From Gemmatimonadota bacterium (lineage in GTDB: Bacteria; Gemmatimonadota; Gemmatimonadetes; Gemmatimonadales; Gemmatimonadaceae), in the NCBI GenBank assembly GCA_026387935.1, contig JAPLKU010000013.1, positions 124,001 to 188,000 on the forward strand: a stretch of 64,000 bases of DNA, written 5' to 3'. The position numbers and the translations under genes were made by a program. Numbering within the stretch: the first letter of the stretch is position 1; each line of letters opens with the position of its first letter. Shown one piece after another: positions 44,832 to 54,058 of the stretch. Below the pieces are notes generated by a model. That model was given only the letters and a program-made list of their open reading frames with translations, had not been told where the DNA came from and made no database searches.

Positions 44832-47018
44832 ATGGCCACGACGGCTCTTGCCGAGATCATTCCCGGTTGGTCCCTCTCCGCTGATGCCAATGCGGAGCGG
44901 CTCGACGCGGAGCTCCTCGCGCGTGCCTATCACTTCAGCGATCGCGCGCACGCGGGCCAGCGGCGCAAGAATGGCGATCCCTTTGTCACGCACTGCGTCG
45001 AAGTCGCGAAGATTCTCGCCAACTTGCAGCTTGACTCCGTCACGGTCGCGAGCGGGCTGATTCACGATGTCGTGGAGGACACCAACGTCACGCTCGAGGA
45101 CGTCGAGCGGGAGTTTGGCCGCGAAATCGCACAGATCGTCGATGGCCTGACGAAGATCGGCCATCTGCCGATGACGTCGAAAGAGGAGCGGCAGGTTGAG
45201 AACTACCGCAAGCTCCTCCTCTCCATCGCGAAGGACATTCGCGTCATCCTCATCAAGCTCGCCGACCGCCTGCACAACATGCAGACGCTCGACTACCTCG
45301 ACCCCGCGAAGCGCGCGCGTATCGCCCAGGAGACCCGCGATCTCTACGCGCCGCTCGCGCACCGGTTTGGCCTCGCCAAGATGAAGGCCGACCTCGAGGA
45401 TCTCGCTTTCAAGTTTCTCGAGCCTGCCGAATACAAGGCACTCGCCAAGCAGGTCGTGCAGAAGCGGGCGCAGCGCGAGGCGCTGGTGGAGGAAATGGCG
45501 ACGCCGCTCCGGAAGCGGCTCGCTGACGCGGGCATTCTGGTCTACGAGGCCAGCGGCCGGCCAAAGCATCTCTGGTCGATCTTCAAGAAGATGCAGAAGC
45601 GTGACAAGCCATACGAGGAGATTTATGACCTTCTCGCGATTCGCGTCCTCGTGGAGAATGTGCAGGAGTGCTACCACACGCTCGGCGTGATTCATGGCGA
45701 GTGGACTCCACTGCAGGAGCGCATCAAGGACTACATCGCAAGTCCCAAGTCGAACGGCTACCAGTCGCTGCACACGACGGTCTTCGGCCCGCGCCATACG
45801 CTGTTCGAAATCCAGATCCGGACGCGCGAGATGCATCGCACGGCCGAGTTCGGTATCGCCGCGCACTGGCTGTATAAATCGGGCGATCCGGACAGCGACG
45901 AGCTCGACAAGGCGCTGCATTGGTTTCGCCAGGTGCTGGAGATGCAGCTCGATGCCGAAACGCCGGCCCAGTTCCTGGAGTTCCTGAAGCTCGACTTGTA
46001 TCAGGACGAAATCTTCGTCTTCACGCCGGCCGGCGACGTGATCCAGCTGCCGCGCGGCGCGACACCGCTCGATTTCGCTTTTGCCGTGCACACCGAAGTC
46101 GGTGTGCACACGCAGGGTGCAAAGGTGAATGGCCGGCTCGTTCCGCTCTCACGTGAACTGCGAAACTCCGAAACGGTCGAGATCGTCCGCTCGCCGAACT
46201 CGCGGCCGAGCCGGGATTGGCTCGCGCATGTGCGTACTGGCCGCGCGCGCCACAAGATCCGGCAGTGGCTGCGCAATGAAGAGCAGCGCGCGTCGGTGGC
46301 CATCGGCCAGGAGATTCTCGAACGCGAGATCAAGCGGCGCAAGCATCCCAAGCTCAATAGCGAGCAGTTGCAAGAGGCGAGCAACACGCTGAAGCTGTTC
46401 GATGTGAACCATCTCTATGCGTCGCTCGCGCAGGGCGATGTAAACGTGACACAGGTGTTGCGCACGCTCTATCCCGACTTCGACGAGCGCGACGATGCCG
46501 CGCTCAAGGCGAGTCCACTTGAACGCTTGCTCGACCGCGTGCGAAACGTGGCCCAGTCGCCGCGGGGGTTGCGCATTCAGGGCGTGGATGGGCTGATGGT
46601 CCGCTATGCCCAGTGCTGCCAGCCCGTGCCTGGTGACAAAGTCGTCGGCTACGTCACGCGCGGCCGCGGCGTGAGCGTGCACCGGTCCGACTGCCCGAAC
46701 CTGCTGCAACTCGCGCATGAGCCGGAGCGCCGACTCGAAATCGATTGGCAGAAGAGCGAAGGCGAGCGTTTCCTGATTCGCCTAGCCATCGAGGCGACGG
46801 AACGACGCGGCCTCTACGCCGATCTGGCCACGGCGGTCAGCGAAACCGGCACCGACATCAAATCCCTCGAATTGAAAACCACGGACGGCCGCGTGACTGG
46901 CGCCTGCCTCGTGGAGGTCGAGCATCTGACGCACCTGGAGAAGATCGTGAAAGCACTGCGGAAGGTGAAAGGCGTATCAGAAGTGGCCCGGAGGGAGCGA
47001 ATCACGTCGGAGGTGTAG
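44832..47018 (+). CDS. rel: Bifunctional (p)ppGpp synthetase/hydrolase
   Basis: 728 residues. HD hydrolase domain with intact THCVEVAKIL and GLIHDVVEDTNV motifs and DRLHNMQTL; synthetase domain with RPKHLWSIFKKMQ, EIYDLLAIRV and SPKSNGYQSLHTTVFG; TGS domain (DEIFVFTPAGDVIQLPRGAT); zinc-finger-like CCQPVPGD helix; C-terminal ACT domain. Makes and destroys the stringent-response alarmone. It appears complete for both activities, so may be the sole long Rel enzyme. Confidence 0.96.
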   Translation: MATTALAEIIPGWSLSADANAERLDAELLARAYHFSDRAHAGQRRKNGDPFVTHCVEVAKILANLQLDSVTVASGLIHDVVEDTNVTLEDVEREFGREIAQIVDGLTKIGHLPMTSKEERQVENYRKLLLSIAKDIRVILIKLADRLHNMQTLDYLDPAKRARIAQETRDLYAPLAHRFGLAKMKADLEDLAFKFLEPAEYKALAKQVVQKRAQREALVEEMATPLRKRLADAGILVYEASGRPKHLWSIFKKMQKRDKPYEEIYDLLAIRVLVENVQECYHTLGVIHGEWTPLQERIKDYIASPKSNGYQSLHTTVFGPRHTLFEIQIRTREMHRTAEFGIAAHWLYKSGDPDSDELDKALHWFRQVLEMQLDAETPAQFLEFLKLDLYQDEIFVFTPAGDVIQLPRGATPLDFAFAVHTEVGVHTQGAKVNGRLVPLSRELRNSETVEIVRSPNSRPSRDWLAHVRTGRARHKIRQWLRNEEQRASVAIGQEILEREIKRRKHPKLNSEQLQEASNTLKLFDVNHLYASLAQGDVNVTQVLRTLYPDFDERDDAALKASPLERLLDRVRNVAQSPRGLRIQGVDGLMVRYAQCCQPVPGDKVVGYVTRGRGVSVHRSDCPNLLQLAHEPERRLEIDWQKSEGERFLIRLAIEATERRGLYADLATAVSETGTDIKSLELKTTDGRVTGACLVEVEHLTHLEKIVKALRKVKGVSEVARRERITSEV

Positions 47019-47035
47019 TTCGGGGCTACCCGAAC
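47018..47035 (+). terminator. Weak hairpin after rel
   Basis: gttcggg / cccgaac, 7-bp perfect stem with a GCTA loop starting on the last base of the rel stop codon. Followed by AAAAG rather than T, so intrinsic termination on the + strand is doubtful. Confidence 0.35.
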
Positions 47036-47049
47036 AAAAGCCGATAGGT

Positions 47050-47055
47050 TAGTTT
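47050..47055 (+). promoter_or_regulatory. -10-like TAGTTT before uvrB (leaderless candidate)
   Basis: TAGTTT ends 7 bases before the uvrB ATG, with no Shine-Dalgarno between them (TAGGCCG). Same hexamer as upstream of rel. Confidence 0.4.
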
Positions 47056-47062
47056 TAGGCCG

Positions 47063-49141
47063 ATGCCGAAAGCAGAATTCGACCTCCGAGCACCCTTCCA
47101 ACCGGCCGGCGACCAGCCTCGTGCGATCGCCGAGCTGACGGCTGGGCTTGAGCGCGGCGACCGGTTCCAGACCCTGCTTGGCGTGACCGGTTCAGGCAAG
47201 ACTATGACCGTCGCCAACGTCATCAGGAACTGGGGGCGTCCCACCCTCGTCCTCTCGCACAACAAGACGCTCGCCGCACAGCTCTATGGTGAGCTGAAGT
47301 CGTTCTTTCCAAACAACGCTGTCGAGTACTTCATCTCGTACTACGACTACTACCAGCCCGAAGCGTACGTCCCCTCGAGCGACACCTACATCGAGAAGGA
47401 TGCGTCGATCAACGACGATATCGACCGGCTGCGGCTGCGCGCCACCTCGTCGTTGATGGAGCGCGACGACGTGGTGATCGTGGCCACGGTCTCTGCCATC
47501 TACGGACTCGGCGATCCCGAGACCTATCGCGCGACGATGGTCACGCTGCAGGTGGGCCAGAAGATTGCCCGCGACGACATCCTCCGGTCGCTGGTGCGGA
47601 TTCAGTACTCGCGCAACGACGTGGCCTTCGAACGCGGCACCTTTCGCGTGCGCGGCGACACGGTTGAAATCTTTCCGGCGTACGAAGAGCAGGCGGTGCG
47701 CCTGGAAATGTTTGGCGACGAGATTGAAAAGATCTCCAAGGTGAATCCGCTCACCGGCGAGACGATCGTGTCACTGCCGCGCACTGCGGTCTATCCCGCG
47801 AAGCACTTTGTCACGACAAGGCCGTCGCTCGAACGCGCCATCGGGCACATCAAGGTGGAACTGAGCGAGCGGCTCGCCGTCCTGCGGGCGGCGAACAAGC
47901 TGCTTGAGGTGCAGCGGCTCGAGTCGCGCACGAACTTCGACATCGAAATGATGCTCGAGATCGGATCCTGCCCTGGCATCGAGAACTACTCGCGGCACCT
48001 GGCGCAGCGGCAGTCCGGCGTGCGCCCCGCCGTGCTCCTTGACTATTTCCCCGACGACTTCCTCGTCGTCGTGGACGAATCGCACGTGACGCTGTCGCAA
48101 GTTGGCGCGATGTTTGCCGGCGACCGGTCGCGAAAAACCACGCTGGTGGAATACGGATTCCGTCTGCCCAGCGCACTCGACAACCGCCCGCTGATGTTCG
48201 ATGAGTTCATCTCACTCTCGCCGCGCGCGTTGCTGGTCTCCGCCACGCCGGGCGACCTCGAACTCAAGCTCTCGCAGGGCGTGGTCGTCGAACAGGTCAT
48301 CCGGCCGACTGGACTGATCGACCCGCCAATTGAAATCCGGCCCGTGCGCGGTCAGGTGGACGATCTCCTTCATGAGATTCGTCTCCGTGAACGGAAGGGT
48401 GAGCGCGTGCTCGTGACGACGCTCACCAAGCGCATGTCCGAAGATCTCGCCGACTACATGCAGCAGGTCGGTGTCCGCGTCCGCTACCTGCACTCCGACA
48501 TCGACGCCATCGAGCGGATGGAAATCATCCGCGGCCTTCGCCTCGGCGAATTCGACGTGCTCATCGGCATCAACCTGCTCCGCGAGGGGCTCGACATGCC
48601 TGAGGTCTCGCTCGTGGCGATCCTCGACGCCGATCAGGAAGGATTTCTCCGCAGCGAACGCTCGCTTATCCAGACCATCGGTCGCGCCGCACGCCACATC
48701 AATGGGCGGGCGATTTTCTACGCGGACCGGATCACTGGCTCCATGCAGCGCGCCATGGATGAGACGGGTCGGCGTCGCGCAATCCAGGTGGCGCACAATC
48801 TCGAGCATGGTATCATTCCGACGAGCGTGATCAAGAGTGTGGATGAAGTACGCTTCGTTACCCGCGTCGCCGACGCGCGCGATGAGCGCGAAGCGCAGGA
48901 AGAAGGCCGCGCCGACGTGCGGAAGCAGAAAAAGGTCGCAGAAGCCGGTGTGAAGTACGGGAGCGACGACATGCCCGGTCTCGTGAAGCGGCTCGAGGAC
49001 GAGATGCGCGACGCCGCGAAGAATCTCGATTTCGAAACGGCCGCGCGATTGCGCGACGAACTGTTCGATGTGCGCGTTGCGATGGACGGCAAGCGACCCT
49101 CACCGCGGCGGCAGGCGCCCCGCCAGCCCGCTCGCCGATGA
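47063..49141 (+). CDS. uvrB: Excinuclease ABC subunit UvrB
   Basis: 692 residues. Damage-verifying helicase-like subunit of nucleotide excision repair. Walker [16 protein letters not shown], beta-hairpin [19 protein letters not shown], helicase motif [20 protein letters not shown], and the C-terminal UVR domain ([20 protein letters not shown]) that binds UvrC. C-terminal 20 residues are basic and Pro/Arg-rich. Stop overlaps tsaE. Confidence 0.98.
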   Translation: MPKAEFDLRAPFQPAGDQPRAIAELTAGLERGDRFQTLLGVTGSGKTMTVANVIRNWGRPTLVLSHNKTLAAQLYGELKSFFPNNAVEYFISYYDYYQPEAYVPSSDTYIEKDASINDDIDRLRLRATSSLMERDDVVIVATVSAIYGLGDPETYRATMVTLQVGQKIARDDILRSLVRIQYSRNDVAFERGTFRVRGDTVEIFPAYEEQAVRLEMFGDEIEKISKVNPLTGETIVSLPRTAVYPAKHFVTTRPSLERAIGHIKVELSERLAVLRAANKLLEVQRLESRTNFDIEMMLEIGSCPGIENYSRHLAQRQSGVRPAVLLDYFPDDFLVVVDESHVTLSQVGAMFAGDRSRKTTLVEYGFRLPSALDNRPLMFDEFISLSPRALLVSATPGDLELKLSQGVVVEQVIRPTGLIDPPIEIRPVRGQVDDLLHEIRLRERKGERVLVTTLTKRMSEDLADYMQQVGVRVRYLHSDIDAIERMEIIRGLRLGEFDVLIGINLLREGLDMPEVSLVAILDADQEGFLRSERSLIQTIGRAARHINGRAIFYADRITGSMQRAMDETGRRRAIQVAHNLEHGIIPTSVIKSVDEVRFVTRVADARDEREAQEEGRADVRKQKKVAEAGVKYGSDDMPGLVKRLEDEMRDAAKNLDFETAARLRDELFDVRVAMDGKRPSPRRQAPRQPARR

Positions 49142-49593
49142 ACAGCGCAACTTCGCCCACGCCGACCGTCCGCGAAGCGCACGGCACACGCGATCTCGAC
49201 CTCGCGGGCCTGGCCGCGTGGGGGGAACTGTTTGGTGCGTCGCTCTCCGCCCCTGCGCTCGTCACGCTCGACGGCGAACTTGGCGCGGGAAAAACGACGC
49301 TTGCGCAGGCCATATGCCGCGGCTGCGGCGTGAGCGAGCCGGTCACCAGCCCGACGTTCGCGTTGGTGCACCAGTACCGCGGCACGCGTACCATGGTGTT
49401 TCATCTCGACCTCTATCGCATCGACACGCCGGCCGATCTCGCCACCCTCGCCTGGGATGAGATCGCTGGCGCGAATGCTGTTGTGCTGGTTGAGTGGCCG
49501 GAACGTGCTGGCGCGTTGCTCGGGACGGCAGACATCTCCATCCGGCTCGAACACATCGCCGCCGACCTCGCGCGACGAAGGCTCGCGTGGTAA
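49138..49593 (+). CDS. tsaE: tRNA t6A threonylcarbamoyltransfer ATPase TsaE
   Basis: 151 residues. Walker A in [16 protein letters not shown] (about residues 43-58), [14 protein letters not shown] and HLDLYRI. ATPase of the TsaBDE complex that makes t6A37 in ANN-decoding tRNAs. The gene order tsaE-tsaB-rimI with overlaps is the classic bacterial arrangement; tsaD is not in the window. Confidence 0.95.
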   Translation: MNSATSPTPTVREAHGTRDLDLAGLAAWGELFGASLSAPALVTLDGELGAGKTTLAQAICRGCGVSEPVTSPTFALVHQYRGTRTMVFHLDLYRIDTPADLATLAWDEIAGANAVVLVEWPERAGALLGTADISIRLEHIAADLARRRLAW

Positions 49594-50282
49594 GCGACCG
49601 CCCGGTACCTCCGTCACAGGGCGCGCGCGTCACGCTCGCCCTTGATGCGGCGACGTACGAGGGCAGCGTCGCCGTCATCCGAGCCGGTGTTGTGGTCGCG
49701 GAGCGAACCGTCGCCATGCGCGGCGAAACTGAAGAACGTCTCATGCCGGCAGTCCTTGCGGCGCTCGCCGATGCTGGTTCCTCCGTGCGCGACGTCGAAC
49801 GCGTCGTCTGCGGCGAGGGGCCGGGGAGTTTTACGTCGCTCCGAATTGCCGGTGCGATTGCGAAGGGCATCGCGTTCGGAAACGTCATTCCGCTCTTTGC
49901 GGTCTCGTCGCTTGCGCTTGTCGTGGCCGGCGCCAGCGGGTTATCCGCCGGCACCCATCTCGCGGTGCTCGACGCGATGCGTGGCGAGCGATTCATCGCG
50001 CCATTCGGACGCGCGGCGGACGGTACGCTGGCCGTTCTCGGGCCCGCCTGCCGCGTGACGGCCGAGGAAGCAGCGAAGGTCGCCCTTGGTGGCGACGCGA
50101 TCGCCATCGGTCCGCTCGAATCGACGCGTGCGGCCCCCCATGCGCGCGGTGTCGCGCCGTTGCTCGAGGCGATCATTCGCTCCGGTGCCGTTTCGATTGA
50201 CGCGTGGGAGCCCGCCTACGGGCGGCTCGCCGAGGCACAGGTGAAGTGGGAGGCGGCGCATGGACGGCCGCTGCAGGCCTGA
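49587..50282 (+). CDS. tsaB: tRNA t6A modification protein TsaB
   Basis: 231 residues. ASKHA-fold dimerisation partner of TsaD: LALDAATYEGSVAVIRAG, ERLMPAVLAALADAG and the hallmark VVCGEGPGSFTSLRIAGAIAKGIAFG (about residues 70-95). GTG start at 49587 overlaps the end of tsaE by 7 bases. Confidence 0.94.
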   Translation: MVSDRPVPPSQGARVTLALDAATYEGSVAVIRAGVVVAERTVAMRGETEERLMPAVLAALADAGSSVRDVERVVCGEGPGSFTSLRIAGAIAKGIAFGNVIPLFAVSSLALVVAGASGLSAGTHLAVLDAMRGERFIAPFGRAADGTLAVLGPACRVTAEEAAKVALGGDAIAIGPLESTRAAPHARGVAPLLEAIIRSGAVSIDAWEPAYGRLAEAQVKWEAAHGRPLQA

Positions 50283-50740
50283 TGCCGACGCTCAAGGTGC
50301 AGCTCCGTGCCGCGCTCGCCGACGATGTTGACGCGATCCATGCCATCGAGGTGGCGTCGTTCGGTGATCCGTGGAAGCGGGACGGCTTTCGCGACCTCAT
50401 CCTCGGCGGCAACGCAACCGTTGTGGTCGCCGAGTCGGGAAGCGGAATTCTTGGTTTCGCGGTGAGCTATGCTGCGGCCGATGAAGCCGAGATTGCGAAT
50501 GTCGCAGTGGCCACCTTTGCGCGCCGCGGCGGGATTGGCCGCACGCTGGTCGGCCATGTTGTCGCCAAGGCGTCACGGGCGGGCGCACGGATGGTGTTCC
50601 TCGAAGTGCGCGAATCCAACGTCGCGGCGCGGGCGCTCTACACGGCGCTGGGCTTCGCCGAACTCGCGCGGCGCGCCGCCTACTACAACAACCCGCGTGA
50701 AGATGCCGTGGTCATGCGTCTCGATGTGCCGGCGCAGTGA
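50282..50740 (+). CDS. rimI: Ribosomal-protein-S18-alanine N-acetyltransferase-like GNAT
   Basis: 152 residues. GNAT acetyltransferase with the acetyl-CoA loop in ATFARRGGIGRTLVGHVV and the RimI-like tail LEVRESNVAARALYTALGF followed by RRAAYYNNPREDAVVMRL. Position after tsaB supports RimI. ATG shares one base with the tsaB stop. Confidence 0.93.
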   Translation: MPTLKVQLRAALADDVDAIHAIEVASFGDPWKRDGFRDLILGGNATVVVAESGSGILGFAVSYAAADEAEIANVAVATFARRGGIGRTLVGHVVAKASRAGARMVFLEVRESNVAARALYTALGFAELARRAAYYNNPREDAVVMRLDVPAQ

Positions 50741-50761
50741 TCTGGCACCATTTGCAAGCGA

Positions 50762-50790
50762 TTGGTGACGGTTCGTTTGGCGAGTAGATT
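50762..50790 (+). promoter_or_regulatory. Promoter of ssb with overlapping dyad
   Basis: TTGGTG (50762-50767), 17 bases, TAGATT (50785-50790). A perfect dyad gtaga-ttcat-tctac (50784-50798) covers the -10 and could be an operator. The leader of about 28 nt contains CCAGGAGGCG just before the ssb start. Confidence 0.6.
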
Positions 50791-50824
50791 CATTCTACAG
50801 CCGTAATTCCTTCCAGGAGGCGTT

Positions 50825-51304
50825 GTGAGTCGGAGCTTGAACAAGGTCACGTTGATCGGAAATCTCGGGAACGATCCCGAAGTCCGGACGACGACAGGCG
50901 GCAGCAAAGTGGCGAATTTCTCCCTTGCCACGACCCGCCAGTGGAATTCGGCGTCGGGAGAGAAGCAGGAAAAAACCGAGTGGCACAAGTGCATTGCGTG
51001 GAACATGGGCACGCGTGGCACCGGTCTCGCGGACATCGTCGAGCGCTACGTCAAGAAGGGCGACAAGCTCTACGTCGAAGGCCGCATCGAGTACCGCCAG
51101 TATCAGGACAAGGAGAACCAGACGAAGTACGTGACAGAGATCAACGTCCGGGAAATCCTCCTGCTCGGCGGGAAGAGTGGCGGTGGTGGCGGCGACATGG
51201 GTGACGCTCCACCGCGGGCCAAGGGTGGCGAGAAGCCCAAGGGAGGCGATTTCGAGGAGTTTCCGAACGCCCTCGAGCCTGGGGACGACGACCTGCCGTT
51301 CTAG
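50825..51304 (+). CDS. ssb: Single-stranded DNA-binding protein
   Basis: 159 residues from a GTG start with an AGGAGG site. OB-fold domain (LNKVTLIGNLGNDPEVR, FSLATTRQW, EWHKCIAWN, YVEGRIEYRQYQDKEN), Gly-rich linker, and the acidic tip DDDLPF that recruits repair and replication partners. Own promoter and terminator: a single-gene transcript. Confidence 0.97.
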   Translation: MSRSLNKVTLIGNLGNDPEVRTTTGGSKVANFSLATTRQWNSASGEKQEKTEWHKCIAWNMGTRGTGLADIVERYVKKGDKLYVEGRIEYRQYQDKENQTKYVTEINVREILLLGGKSGGGGGDMGDAPPRAKGGEKPKGGDFEEFPNALEPGDDDLPF

Positions 51305-51332
51305 GCCGGTTGCGCCGGGTTGGCATGGTTTG

Positions 51333-51366
51333 CAGAGGGCGGCCAGCGATTGGCCGCCCTCTGTTA
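51333..51366 (+). terminator. Strong terminator after ssb
   Basis: Perfect 13-bp stem (51333-51345 with 51351-51363) and a 5-base loop GCGAT, followed by TTATT. The stem sequence runs cagagggcggcca and its complement. Confidence 0.85.
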
Positions 51367-51413
51367 TTCACCCCCGGTGGCGTCCATGTTTCCCCCTGAG
51401 CGGCCCGTTCGTC

Positions 51414-51419
51414 TAAAAT
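51414..51419 (+). promoter_or_regulatory. Possible -10 box (TAAAAT) upstream of the 51.5-kb operon
   Basis: TAAAAT at 51414-51419 matches the -10 consensus at 5 of 6 positions, about 62 bases before the first gene of the tol run. The -35 region (TTTCCC about 19 bases upstream) is poor. Confidence 0.35.
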
Positions 51420-51481
51420 CGTAGCGGCTCGACCCGGTTAGCCCGGGGCGCGTCGTAGTTACCCGTGACCCTCAAGTCCGT

Positions 51482-51934
51482 ATGCGACCCATCTCGACTC
51501 GCACACATATCGCCGTCGTGGCCGGACTGGCCCTGACGGCTGGCTCCGCGCTTGCACAGGCGCCGGTGGAGCGGCCTGGGACGTACACCGTCAAGAGAGG
51601 CGACACGCTCCGAATGCCTTCCAACGTGTTCCCGGGCCGCATCGACTTCGGCGTCTCGACGCGCATCAGCTGGATCTACGCCGATCCGAAGCTCACGGGT
51701 GTCGGTGGCGCACTGATTCTCTCGGCCACCGGGGCGCAGGGCCTCGTCTCAGGAGATCAGGTGACACTGCGTCGCCCGCGGCCGGAATCTGGTGCCGATC
51801 TTCCCGACGAAGATCTGGCCGTTGCGCAGGTGACGCGCGTGACGCCGTGGGGCACATCGGCGGTGATCCTGTCATTGCAAGACGCCGGCATCGTGGCCGG
51901 CATGAAGGCGCAGGTCACCGCCAAAATGCCGTGA
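51482..51934 (+). CDS. Secreted hypothetical protein
   Basis: 150 residues. Sec signal peptide, MRPISTRTHIAVVAGLALT to cleavage near ALAQA (residue about 25). The mature part opens TYTVKRGDTLRMPSNVFPG, which echoes the start of a LysM repeat, but the rest of that fold is missing. It continues as a short beta-rich domain (GGALILSATGAQGLVSGD; QVTRVTPWGTSAVILSL). No family certain. Its stop overlaps the epimerase start. Confidence 0.75.
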   Translation: MRPISTRTHIAVVAGLALTAGSALAQAPVERPGTYTVKRGDTLRMPSNVFPGRIDFGVSTRISWIYADPKLTGVGGALILSATGAQGLVSGDQVTLRRPRPESGADLPDEDLAVAQVTRVTPWGTSAVILSLQDAGIVAGMKAQVTAKMP

Positions 51935-52914
51935 GTGTGCGGCGCGCGCTGGTCACGGGCGGTGCCGGCTTCATTGGCTCGCACGTGGCGGAGGCGCTCG
52001 CGTCGGATGGGTACGATGTCACGGTGCTCGACGACCTCTCGTCCGGGCGTCGCGCAAACGTCGCGTCGGGCATTCGCCTCGAGGAGCTCGATATTCGTTC
52101 GCCGGAGGCGGCCGGTCTGGTCAGGACCGGTGGATTCGCCGTCGTCTGCCATCTCGCAGCGCAGATCGACGTCCGAAAGAGCGTTGCCGATCCCGTCGCC
52201 GACGCGAGCCGCAACATCCTTGGATCGCTGAATATTCTCGAAGCGGCGCGCCAGGCACCGAAGCCGCCGCGCGTTGTGTTTTCCTCCACGGGCGGCGCGA
52301 TCTACGGCGACTTCGCCGAGCCACCAAGTGACGAAGGCGAGTCAAAGGATCCAGAATCGCCCTATGGAATCGCGAAGCTCGCAACGGAGTACTACCTCGC
52401 CTACTACGGCCGGGTGCACCGGATGGATGTCGTGTCGCTGCGCTATGCCAATGTCTTCGGGCCGCGCCAGGATCCTCATGGAGAAGCCGGCGTGGTCGCG
52501 ATCTTCTGTCAGCGACTGCTCGGCGGAACGCCACTGACCGTGTTCGGCGACGGGCGCCAGACGCGCGACTACGTGTTCGTGGGCGACGTGGCCCGGGCCA
52601 ATGTGCTCGCGGCCGGCGCAGCACTGCCCGCCGCAGGGCGACTCGATGAGCGCGCCTTCAATATCGGGACCGGTGTCCCGACGTCCGTGCTGGAACTCGC
52701 CGCCTCACTGCAGCGCGTGGCCGGCTCCGGCACGAAGATCGAACACGCCGCTGCCCGCCCCGGCGAGCAGCAGCGTTCGTTTGTCTCAATTGCGAAGGCC
52801 TTGAGCGTCCTGAAGTGGGCGCCGAAAGTGGCGCTCGACGCGGGGCTTCGCACAACGTTCGATTGGTTTCGCACACAAGCGACACCACAGGCGCCGTCAC
52901 ACGTGGCATCCTGA
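51931..52914 (+). CDS. NAD-dependent sugar epimerase (UDP-glucose 4-epimerase-like)
   Basis: 327 residues. Extended SDR: ALVTGGAGFIGSHVAEALA, DDLSSGRRANV, FSSTGGAIYGDFAEPP, catalytic SPYGIAKLATEYYLAYYG, and NVFGPRQDPHGEAGVVAIF, a pattern common to bacterial GalE-type UDP-hexose 4-epimerases. Exact substrate is not readable. GTG start at 51931 overlaps the previous stop. Confidence 0.88.
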   Translation: MSVRRALVTGGAGFIGSHVAEALASDGYDVTVLDDLSSGRRANVASGIRLEELDIRSPEAAGLVRTGGFAVVCHLAAQIDVRKSVADPVADASRNILGSLNILEAARQAPKPPRVVFSSTGGAIYGDFAEPPSDEGESKDPESPYGIAKLATEYYLAYYGRVHRMDVVSLRYANVFGPRQDPHGEAGVVAIFCQRLLGGTPLTVFGDGRQTRDYVFVGDVARANVLAAGAALPAAGRLDERAFNIGTGVPTSVLELAASLQRVAGSGTKIEHAAARPGEQQRSFVSIAKALSVLKWAPKVALDAGLRTTFDWFRTQATPQAPSHVAS

Positions 52915-52943
52915 CTGCCACTCGACTCCTTCATTGCGACGAT

Positions 52944-53645
52944 ATGATTCTCCAGGCAGGTAGCGCGATTCCGAGCACCGCGACTGAGCTCATCATGAGT
53001 TCGTCGCTCCCCACGAAGATCGTCCTCGCCGTCCTCGCCGTCCTGTCGCTCTACAGCTGGGCGATCATGCTGGCGAAGTGGCTGGAGTTTCGCCGCGTCG
53101 CGCGCCGGAGCGCGGGATTCCTCGAAGAGTTTTCACGGGCAACGAAACTCGATCAGGCCGGCGCGATGGCCAAACGGGCGCAGGCCAACCCGTACGCGCG
53201 CGTCGTGCTACGGGCCGTGGAGTTCGTCCACCAGATCACGCCGCTCGGCTTGGACGGGAAGGCCGGCACGCTGTCGTCGGCACAGGTGGAGGCGCTCCAT
53301 CTCGTACTCGAGTCGGAGTTTACGGCGGAACGTGACCGCATCGGGCAATACGTGCCTTCGTTGGCCGTCATTGGTTCGGCCAGTCCGCTGCTGGGACTTT
53401 TCGGCACGGTGCTCGGCGTGATCAACGCATTTCTCGGTATTGCGGCGAAAGGCGCCGGCAACCTCGGTGCCGTGGCGCCAGGCGTGGCAGAAGCACTGAC
53501 GGCGACGGCCGGCGCGCTTGCGGTGGCCGTGCCCGCAGTGTTCGCCTACAACGTCTTCGCCGCGCGCCTCAACCGTCTCGACGGCCAGATGGAAGGCTTC
53601 GCCGCTGAGATCATCGCGCTGCTCGCGCGTGAGGGCCGCATTTGA
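52944..53645 (+). CDS. tolQ: TolQ/ExbB-type proton channel subunit
   Basis: 233 residues. Three predicted membrane helices with the family motifs GSASPLLGLFGTVLGVINAF and VAPGVAEALTATAGALAVAVPAVFAYN. With TolR it converts the proton gradient into motion of the Tol system. TolQ rather than ExbB because tolR, tolA, tolB and pal follow. ATG at 52944; an internal ATG at 52995 is an alternative. Stop overlaps tolR. Confidence 0.94.
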   Translation: MILQAGSAIPSTATELIMSSSLPTKIVLAVLAVLSLYSWAIMLAKWLEFRRVARRSAGFLEEFSRATKLDQAGAMAKRAQANPYARVVLRAVEFVHQITPLGLDGKAGTLSSAQVEALHLVLESEFTAERDRIGQYVPSLAVIGSASPLLGLFGTVLGVINAFLGIAAKGAGNLGAVAPGVAEALTATAGALAVAVPAVFAYNVFAARLNRLDGQMEGFAAEIIALLAREGRI

Positions 53646-54058
53646 GGCGGCGCTCTCGCGGTGAACGGACGCCGATGTATGCCGAGGTCAACGTGGTGTC
53701 ACTCGTTGACCTGATGATGCTGTTGATGGTGATCTTCATGATCACCGCGCCGATCATGCAGGGCGGCGTGGACCTGACGCTCCCCAAGGCCGATGCACGC
53801 CCGGTGGAATCGAAGGGCGGCATGGTGGTGAGTGTCACCAAGGACGGCAAGGTGTTCATTGACGAGACGCCGATGACGTTCAGCCAGTTCAAGTCGAGCT
53901 TCGGGATCTACGCCAAGAGGGTCGGCAAAGAGGGCGTATACATCCGTGGCGACGGTCAGGCGACTTATGGCAGTTTGCTTCGCGTCCTCGCCGTCGTGAA
54001 AAACGCAGGAGTAACGAACGTGGCCCTCATGGCTGAGCCAGAGGAAACGCCTCCGTGA
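53642..54058 (+). CDS. tolR: TolR/ExbD-type subunit
   Basis: 138 residues. A single N-terminal membrane helix carrying the essential Asp (NVVSLVDLMMLLMVIFMI), then a periplasmic domain (GGMVVSVTKDGKVFIDE; VYIRGDGQATYGSLLRVL). TTG start at 53642 overlaps the tolQ stop; ATG at 53675 would shorten the cytoplasmic tail. Confidence 0.93.
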   Translation: MRRRSRGERTPMYAEVNVVSLVDLMMLLMVIFMITAPIMQGGVDLTLPKADARPVESKGGMVVSVTKDGKVFIDETPMTFSQFKSSFGIYAKRVGKEGVYIRGDGQATYGSLLRVLAVVKNAGVTNVALMAEPEETPP

